DNA from: Candidatus Gottesmanbacteria bacterium RIFCSPHIGHO2_02_FULL_39_11
GTDB lineage: Bacteria > Patescibacteriota > Microgenomatia > 2-02-FULL-39-11
Assembly (NCBI GenBank): GCA_001779195.1
Contig: MFJL01000015.1
Location: forward strand, 1-43,334
Direction: 5' to 3'
DNA: 43,334 bases
A program made the translations under genes and the position numbers. How positions within the stretch are numbered: position 1 is the stretch's first letter; each line of letters starts with the position of its first letter. Of this stretch, positions 38,861-43,334 are shown piece by piece. The notes under the pieces were generated by a model. That model was given only the letters and a program-made list of their open reading frames with translations. It ran no database searches and was not told where the DNA came from.

Positions 38861-39601
38861 ATGGCAATCAGATGGGAACTTAGTGTGAAGTTTCTGGAGC
38901 AGGGAAATATATTTTTTTTCTACAAACCCAAGAAAGGAGTTGAGGAAGTAAAAGAGTTTGAAGACGTCGGCAGATTTTATTTTGTTTTGGACCCTTATGG
39001 AGAAAAACAGATTCGATTTGTTGTAATGGGACAAAAGAAAATGCCGAGTGTCACAGACGGTCATGAACGTGCATGGGGATTTATAGAAAAAGTCGGAGGG
39101 CGCGGGTTTATGGTGAGCAGCAAGCAGAAAGTGGTATCCGTCTCAGGAAATGCGCGTCCGGTTGGAGAAGGGCTTTATGCGATCCTTCATCATATTGATC
39201 ATACCCATCTGGTATACGTTCTTGAGCTTCCCCGAAAATTAGGAGAGGTGCAGAAGGCTTTTAATATAGAAAGACAGGCAAATTATATTTTTATCATAAA
39301 GCATCCCAATACACCGCTCCCTCCCGGTGCTCTACTTCCTTCTTCTAAGGGAGAGCCTAAAAATGAAAATTTTATAAAAGAATTTGGTACCAGAAAATAT
39401 ATTCCGGTTAATCCCCCATCTTTACTTGACTATGAAGGAGCGATGGTTTTTATGATCGGAGTAAATGACGAATTGGCAAAATTGGGAATTCAGGTAAACA
39501 AAGATATTGAGACGGAAGGGTCTGCAGATATTTTTCAGGAGCTAAAGATGAGTAAAAAAAGACACCCAATTGAACCCCTGATGAAGGGGACATGGAAGTA
39601 A
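38861..39601 (+). CDS. Hypothetical protein (246 aa) downstream of DUF2795
   Basis: Start set at ATG 38861 (MAIRWELSVKFLEQG) behind the SD AAGGAGG; the track start at 38819 lies in the preceding gene. Soluble. Features: NIFFFYKPKKGVEEVKEFEDVGRFYFVLDP, VGEGLYAILHHIDHTHLVYVLELP, FNIERQANYIFIIKHPNTPLP. From memory it resembles uncharacterised proteins found beside DUF2795-like genes in bacteria and archaea; no function can be assigned. Confidence 0.78.
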   Translation: MAIRWELSVKFLEQGNIFFFYKPKKGVEEVKEFEDVGRFYFVLDPYGEKQIRFVVMGQKKMPSVTDGHERAWGFIEKVGGRGFMVSSKQKVVSVSGNARPVGEGLYAILHHIDHTHLVYVLELPRKLGEVQKAFNIERQANYIFIIKHPNTPLPPGALLPSSKGEPKNENFIKEFGTRKYIPVNPPSLLDYEGAMVFMIGVNDELAKLGIQVNKDIETEGSADIFQELKMSKKRHPIEPLMKGTWK

Positions 39602-39895
39602 ATGGTCTTTTTCGGGAACATTAGATCTATTAACCAATTTTGGCTCAGATCCAAGCATATCCAATATTTTTCTGGCGTCCTCTGAATCCGGAACTAACTT
39701 TCCGTTAATGTGACAAAATCTCCTTTTGGCCTTACCACAATTCTAAAGTATTCTCCTACCCTTTTGTTCCGGGTTTGGCTCTGGTTCTCCCCTGCCGCTG
39801 TGCTTGCCATGCTGCCGGTAAGACATGGATTTCCATGCTGCTTGAGCTTTTTTAATATTTTTCCGTGCAGCTTGAATTTGTAGTTGACTTTGCAT
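39548..39895 (-). pseudogene. Small conserved protein with multiple frameshifts
   Basis: ATG at 39895 follows a good SD (GGGGGTGA). The frame begins MQSQLQIQAARKNIKKAQAA and WKSMSYRQH, after which similarity jumps between frames: AQRQGRTRAKPGTKG, then VGEYFRIVVRPKGDFVTL, then NGKLVPDSEDARKILDMLG. Joined, these make one plausible protein, so at least three indels separate the parts. It is convergent with the 246-aa gene and overlaps its 3' end. Decay or assembly indels; function unknown. Confidence 0.6.
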
Positions 39896-39984
39896 ACTTT
39901 CACCCCCTTTCTTTATAAAGCTAGAGAGTAAAGGTTAAATGGCAAATAGAGGAGAGTAAGAATTGGGTAATAAAAGTCGGCATC

Positions 39985-40281
39985 GGGTACAGTTCTCAAT
40001 TGAATACAATTTGATCTGTACCACTATTGTCTTATGCCAAATCATACTCATTTTGATGATTATTTTATACACGGTAACCCGTCTTGCTTGCATTGAGTTT
40101 AACGAATGTGTCCGGAATCCATGTTTGACTAACACAGATTCTGGATGCCTGTAACAATTCCTGTGAATTTTCAGGGTAAACGCCCACAAATCTAGTTTAC
40201 CAGAATGACGTAAATAACGTATTTATAAGATGAGTTCTAAACTGAAATTATCAATTATGTGGCTATTTGAGAACCGTCCCC
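39985..40281 (+). mobile_element. Internally deleted, non-autonomous RAYT derivative
   Basis: The left end GGGTACAGTTCTCAATTGA and right end TTTGAGAACCGTCCCC match the RAYT ends. Inside, 33 nt identical to 38018-38050 are joined directly to 16 nt identical to 38192-38207, i.e. a 141-bp internal deletion of the transposase gene. The rest is unrelated filler. CATCTACC tandem units follow the right end. Confidence 0.82.
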
Positions 40282-40518
40282 ATCTACCCATCTACCCATC
40301 TAATTCCGCAATTCACAAAAAATTAAACTTTTCATTGTTTAATTTCTCCGAACTGTTTACCCTCAAAATTTCTCAATTTTGTAGGGTACCTTTACCCTAA
40401 AAATTTTTTAGCTTGCAAAGCAAGCAAGAAAAATATATCTGATATATTTTCAAAAAATTTTCAGGGCAAGCACCATAATAAATAATTTTCTTTTTGATTC
40501 CCCTTTCGGGGATCAAAT
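40282..40518. repeat. Gap with stacked palindromes, including branched palindrome copy 2
   Basis: No gene seen. 40367-40389 is a hairpin (TACCCTCAAAATT...AATTTTGTAGGGTA). 40395-40466 is the three-stem palindrome: outer CCCTAAAAATTTTTT/AAAAAATTTTCAGGG, inner GCTTGC-AAA-GCAAGC and AAAATATAT-CTG-ATATATTTT, the same plan as 37455-37528. Confidence 0.8.
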
Positions 40519-40773
40519 CTACTTCTTCCCCAGTCCTTTATCATGCATACCGATACTACGAAGAAATACTTCTTCATCAGTCATTATAAAAGTAAAGCGA
40601 TAATGAAAATCCACTCTTGCTTCCCATACTTTTGAATCCATTTTCTTAGTATAAAGAGAAGGATAATGCGGATCTTTAAGCAAGAATGTCATCTGTTTTT
40701 GAAATTTCTTTTGAATTTTGGGGTGAAGTCTGCGGTATTGTTTTTCAAATCCCGGAGTTTGATGGACAATCAT
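40519..40773 (-). CDS. RelE/ParE-family toxin
   Basis: An 84-aa type II toxin of the RelE/YoeB fold. MIVHQTPGFEKQYRRLHPKIQKKF, then KMDSKVWEARVDFHYRFTFIMTDEEVFLRSIGMHD, with the R-x-x-x-x-YR and terminal H-D region typical of RelE-like ribonucleases. It is preceded 3 nt upstream by its probable antitoxin. Likely cleaves mRNA at the ribosome (family knowledge); activity here untested. Confidence 0.85.
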   Translation of the reverse strand: MIVHQTPGFEKQYRRLHPKIQKKFQKQMTFLLKDPHYPSLYTKKMDSKVWEARVDFHYRFTFIMTDEEVFLRSIGMHDKGLGKK

Positions 40774-40776
40774 ACG

Positions 40777-41010
40777 TTAAAGAGTCTTGAGGTATTTTAA
40801 ATACTCTTCGCCATTTTCAAATGTCTTGTATTTTCCCATCTTTATTTCCGCATCAGCACGCTTCTCTGAATAGTCCCACCAGGCTGAAGTTCCACATGGA
40901 GGTTCTTTTTCCATCTTTTCTAATACCTTTTCTACAAGCTTTTCCAACCGACTCATTCGGGTAAGAAGAGAATTAAATGAATTGGATGAAATTGTTATTG
41001 ACTGATTCAT
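40777..41010 (-). CDS. Antitoxin partner of the RelE-like toxin
   Basis: 77 aa, antitoxin-first order with a 3-nt gap to the toxin. A coiled-coil N-terminal half (LTRMSRLEKLVEKVLEKMEK) would dimerise or bind the operator. The C-terminal half (WWDYSEKRADAEIKMGKYKTFENGEEYLKYL) should wrap the toxin, as in RelB/Phd-like pairs. ATG start; own promoter not resolved. Confidence 0.75.
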   Translation of the reverse strand: MNQSITISSNSFNSLLTRMSRLEKLVEKVLEKMEKEPPCGTSAWWDYSEKRADAEIKMGKYKTFENGEEYLKYLKTL

Positions 41011-41065
41011 ATGCTACTAATATATCACTTGATAAAACCATTGTAAATCGCAATTCGTCGTTTGG

Positions 41066-41131
41066 AATTATCACTTATGTGGCTGTTTGAGAAAGGTGTG
41101 GACTCAATTCCACCCTCCAGGTGGAGAATTA
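41066..41131. repeat. RAYT-end/family C chimeric repeat
   Basis: A RAYT right end (GGAATTATCACTTATGTGGC...TTTGAGAA) whose last bases CCGTCCCC are replaced by GGTGTGGACTCAATTCCACC plus CTCCAGGTGGAGAATTA (family C). The family C part encodes the C-terminus and stop of the 62-aa gene on the other strand. Confidence 0.8.
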
Positions 41132-41292
41132 TATAAGATTTCTTTAATATATTTTAATTCTTCTCTATAATAAGCATAAGATTTTATATCCTGATGTTTT
41201 TTTCCAACATTACTATTTCCCATAATTTTCCAGGGTTTGCATAAAAGACACCCGCCTCTAATTGATTTTGGCCCTTTTCGTTTAAAGTTCAT
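41104..41292 (-). CDS. Small Cys-containing protein (62 aa)
   Basis: MNFKRKGPKSIRGGCLLCKPWKIMGN... The GCLLCKPWK core looks like a small conserved family often found near toxin-antitoxin loci (from memory; function unknown). It follows the MNT gene by 8 nt, so it is the third gene of a HEPN-MNT unit. The last residues (NSPPGGWN) and the stop are supplied by the family C repeat, so the native C-terminus was probably replaced. Confidence 0.65.
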   Translation of the reverse strand: MNFKRKGPKSIRGGCLLCKPWKIMGNSNVGKKHQDIKSYAYYREELKYIKEILYNSPPGGWN

Positions 41293-41300
41293 ATCATAAT

Positions 41301-41627
41301 CTATTGAATAACAATTCCCGTTTTACGGATTTCTGAGGCTAGAGTGTAGTATTTATTAGTTAAATCATCAGGGGTAAAAGGCATGGGATTAATATCTATG
41401 TCTTCTTTACTTTTTATTCTCCATAACCGGTCAAACCAGCCTTGGTAATCCTTATCGAATATTTTTGACACTACACATAGGTCAATATCACTATATTTGT
41501 GGTTTGTTCCTTTGGCGAAGGAACCAAAAAGGATAAGCTTATCATAAGAAATTCCCTCTTCTTTGAGAAGATTTGAAAAATGAAGAATTTGATTTAGTAC
41601 TTTTTTATTTATAGTTTTTTTAACCAT
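41301..41627 (-). CDS. MNT-type minimal nucleotidyltransferase (antitoxin)
   Basis: A 108-aa nucleotidyltransferase of the MNT family. LILFGSFAKGTNHKYSDIDLCVVS gives the GS-x10-D-x-D active site. It overlaps the upstream HEPN gene by 19 nt. In HEPN-MNT systems MNT neutralises HEPN, in some studied cases by adding AMP to the HEPN protein. Intact. Confidence 0.9.
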   Translation of the reverse strand: MVKKTINKKVLNQILHFSNLLKEEGISYDKLILFGSFAKGTNHKYSDIDLCVVSKIFDKDYQGWFDRLWRIKSKEDIDINPMPFTPDDLTNKYYTLASEIRKTGIVIQ

Positions 41628-41995
41628 AGAAGTATCTCCTTCGTCTTTTTCATATATTTAATAGTGAATCCTTCAGTCGCTTTTTTGTAAAAGGTAAACT
41701 TTTCATCTTCATATCTTGCCTGAATATTAAAGGTTGTTATTTCTGACAAGTCTTCCTTCATGTCTGCAGGTACAAGAGAGACACTGCTCACCTTAGCCAG
41801 TTTTTCCAGATCATGAATCCAGGGAGGTGCATTATGTTTTTTCTTTATAAAAACGCTTTTGAGCATTTTTTCAATTGTCAGATGACAGAAAAAAAGTGCG
41901 TTGTGGTATTGTTTTCCTTTAAAAAGCACCACTGCGCTTTTATAGTCATTCTCAGCACTTTTTTTCCAGAACTCTATCAATTCTTTTTCCGTCAT
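41609..41995 (-). CDS. HEPN-domain protein (toxin of HEPN-MNT pair)
   Basis: A 128-aa all-helical HEPN protein. FWKKSAENDYKSAVVLFKGKQY, NALFFCHLTIEKMLKSVFI, APPWIHDLEKLA, FNIQARYEDEKF (the ARY-x-D segment common in this HEPN group), KEILLWLKKL. No classical R-x4-6-H RNase motif is obvious. First gene of the HEPN-MNT-62-aa unit. Confidence 0.88.
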   Translation of the reverse strand: MTEKELIEFWKKSAENDYKSAVVLFKGKQYHNALFFCHLTIEKMLKSVFIKKKHNAPPWIHDLEKLAKVSSVSLVPADMKEDLSEITTFNIQARYEDEKFTFYKKATEGFTIKYMKKTKEILLWLKKL

Positions 41996-42082
41996 TATTT
42001 TATTTTATCACAGTATTAAAAATACTCGCAGGTCGCGCAATTCGCAATTTACCCTAGAACCTATTTTATACTCTGAATAGTG

Positions 42083-42130
42083 GGTGTGGACTCAATTCCA
42101 CCCTCCAGGTGGAGGATTATGGAGGATTAT
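42083..42130. repeat. Family C repeat with duplicated tail
   Basis: GGTGTGGACTCAATTCCACC, CTCCAGGTGGAGGATTAT, then GGAGGATTAT again. Intergenic between two HEPN/MNT modules. Confidence 0.8.
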
Positions 42131-42138
42131 CTGGAATA

Positions 42139-42462
42139 TCAGCTATGAAGAATATCTTTACTTTCTTTCAAGGCTTCATATAAAGAAGTTAATGGGCTTA
42201 CTTTTTTTATTTCCTCAGCGGTAAATGCATGTAAATGCATGTCTAAAGGAATAAGGATACGTTTCCCATAAAGAATTTTCAGCCTATCATCAATATCCAT
42301 ATTTTTAAAGTAGTTAGAAACTACAATAAGATCGATATCGCTCCCCTCTTTATACGTTCCTTTTAAATAGGATCCAAAAAGAAGGACCTTTTCAGGCTTA
42401 ACATCTTTATTTAATCTTTCTATATATTGTATTAGGTAGTTATCAATTTTTCTTTTACCCAT
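42139..42462 (-). CDS. MNT-type nucleotidyltransferase, second module
   Basis: 107 aa. VLLFGSYLKGTYKEGSDIDLIVVS with the GS-x10-D-x-D site, and KRILIPLDMHLHAFTAEEI near the C-terminus. It overlaps by 31 nt the HEPN remnant upstream. The MNT itself looks intact while its HEPN partner is broken, so the toxin seems to have been lost first. Confidence 0.88.
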   Translation of the reverse strand: MGKRKIDNYLIQYIERLNKDVKPEKVLLFGSYLKGTYKEGSDIDLIVVSNYFKNMDIDDRLKILYGKRILIPLDMHLHAFTAEEIKKVSPLTSLYEALKESKDILHS

Positions 42463-42812
42463 AAGTAAATTTCCTTACTAATCTTTATTATTGGTTCGAC
42501 TTTACGACGGCTGGTATATACATGCTCTCGAAAATCGGGATATCGTACTCTCCAAAAATGTCGTGTAATTTCTGCAAGTTCCTTTACCCAGTGACTTTTG
42601 GGAGATTCAAATCCTGCATGTACAAAAAGGTCATCTAAATTATGTGTTTTAATCGGAGCTTTATCTTTAAACTCTATATATGCACCCTTTAATATCATTT
42701 CTAAAGCCTGGTGGGCACAATATACAGATAGTGCATACTTGCTATTCTTTAATTAGAATTCCATATTTTCAAAGTTCTTTTCAGCATAGTTCAGCCATAG
42801 TTTGGTTTGTTA
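42432..42812 (-). pseudogene. HEPN gene interrupted by in-frame stops
   Basis: The track shows only 42432-42698 (MILKGAYIEFKDKAPIKTHN...). The same frame upstream reads TKLWLNYAEKNFENMEF, a TAA at about 42748-42750, then LKNSKYALSVYCAHQALEMILKGAY, i.e. a complete HEPN N-terminus with one stop (TTA to TAA would fit). Another TAA lies close to the candidate ATG (about 42812). The ARY-like segment is RVRYPDF. Without readthrough no full-length toxin is made. Confidence 0.7.
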
Positions 42813-43079
42813 CTTCATCTCTATCTATTTTACCACACTGAAAAAATTCTTCGCAAAACCCATGTCATCCCTTTTGGAATTATCAATTCTGTGCCTGTTT
42901 GAGAAAGGTGTGGACTCAATTCCACCCTCCAGGTGGAGGATTCAGGTGGAGGATTACTGCTTGAGAAAGGTGTGGACTCAATTCCACCCTCCAGGTGGAA
43001 GATTACCAGGTGGAAGATTACGCAATTCACTCTTTTGGAATTATCAATTATGTGCTTGTTTGAGAACCGTCCCCATCTA
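42813..43079. repeat. RAYT ends and two family C repeats in tandem
   Basis: RAYT right end (about 42875) running into family C (42906-42955, with a GGTGGAGGATT duplication), CTTGAGAAA then a second family C copy (42968-43020), then another RAYT right end with the normal terminus GAGAACCGTCCCC (43037-43072). No gene seen. Confidence 0.85.
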
Positions 43080-43334
43080 TTATTCCTCAAATACAACCTG
43101 TCCGTGTTTTTTTATTTCAGCAATTAAGGAATGGTATTTCATATTCATTTCAACGGGGCGAAACGGTATAGGTGAGATACGATCGGATATCCTTTGAGAA
43201 AGCATCATCAGATTTACCATTTCATCATGAGGGTCTTTTGCAAAGGGATCCGAAATTATGGCAAGGTCTATATCTGAATCTTCATGAGCCTTTCCTTTTG
43301 CATAAGAACCATACAGAATAACCTTTCGTAAAGG
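43080..43334 (-). CDS. MNT-type nucleotidyltransferase, N-terminus beyond window
   Basis: Not in the ORF track; the frame is open from the window end to TAA at 43082-43080 (84 residues). It reads LRKVILYGSYAKGKAHEDSD, IDLAIISDPFAKDP, a third MNT protein with GS-x10-D-x-D. It ends KKHGQVVFEE. Its HEPN partner, if any, should lie just outside the window. RAYT-end sequence lies 8 nt after its stop. Confidence 0.88.
   Translation of the reverse strand, partial: PLRKVILYGSYAKGKAHEDSDIDLAIISDPFAKDPHDEMVNLMMLSQRISDRISPIPFRPVEMNMKYHSLIAEIKKHGQVVFEE

Noticed and set aside
42830-43197. ORFs on both strands over the terminal repeats
   Set aside because: Translations of family C and RAYT-end repeats (repeated VDSIPPSRW), without starts or coding character.

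Overview
The window (about 36-38% GC by eye, compact, almost no spacing inside operons) looks like a chromosome segment of a Candidate Phyla Radiation bacterium, most likely Microgenomates (OP11). Supporting signs are stripped-down housekeeping proteins (PheT without the tRNA-binding OB domain, ThrRS without TGS, trigger factor without PPIase), a protein resembling a Microgenomates-specific DUF family, a TOTE-type primase/helicase, a VanW-like protein, many short palindromic repeats, and promoters whose -10 box lies only 7-10 nt from the start codon. The lineage is an inference from gene content.

1-13.4 kb (minus strand) is the centrepiece. The order thrS-infC-rpmI-rplT-...-pheS-pheT is the arrangement known from E. 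coli and others, but an eight-gene block for phenylalanine synthesis (DAHP synthase, prephenate dehydratase, chorismate mutase, aroB, aroQ, aroA, an aroK-aroE fusion, aroC) sits between rplT and pheS. Directly after rplT I find an unlisted 15-codon leader ORF, MNLTSTKFFYFYFTS, followed by mutually exclusive hairpins and a terminator. This is the architecture of a ribosome-mediated Phe attenuator (as in pheM/pheL of enterics), here placed to control the whole pathway plus PheRS. Short palindromic repeats punctuate the operon, and one is translated inside PheT.

13.5-23 kb holds GIY-YIG, a eukaryote-like hexokinase broken by two frameshifts, tRNA-Val, two small unknowns, trigger factor, Nudix, endonuclease III, an FAD oxidoreductase, two unknown proteins and a membrane-anchored thermonuclease. 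23.2-27.1 kb is an accessory insert: a TOTE-like primase and helicase in one frame split by a TGA at a probable Trp position, a divergent AAA/DUF4143 ATPase, then tRNA-Leu.

27.2-37 kb holds two lysozyme-like paralogues, EpmA and EF-P, TypA, a VanW-like protein, a GHMP kinase, an unknown protein and a HAD phosphatase. 37-43.3 kb is a mobile/toxin-antitoxin zone: tRNA-Arg, tRNA-Lys, GIY-YIG, a RAYT (REP-associated) transposase with 15-bp terminal inverted repeats and an internally deleted copy, a DUF2795 gene, RelE-type TA, HEPN/MNT modules (one broken, one cut by the window edge), and chimeric short repeats. All assignments are from reading motifs and translations; no database search was run.
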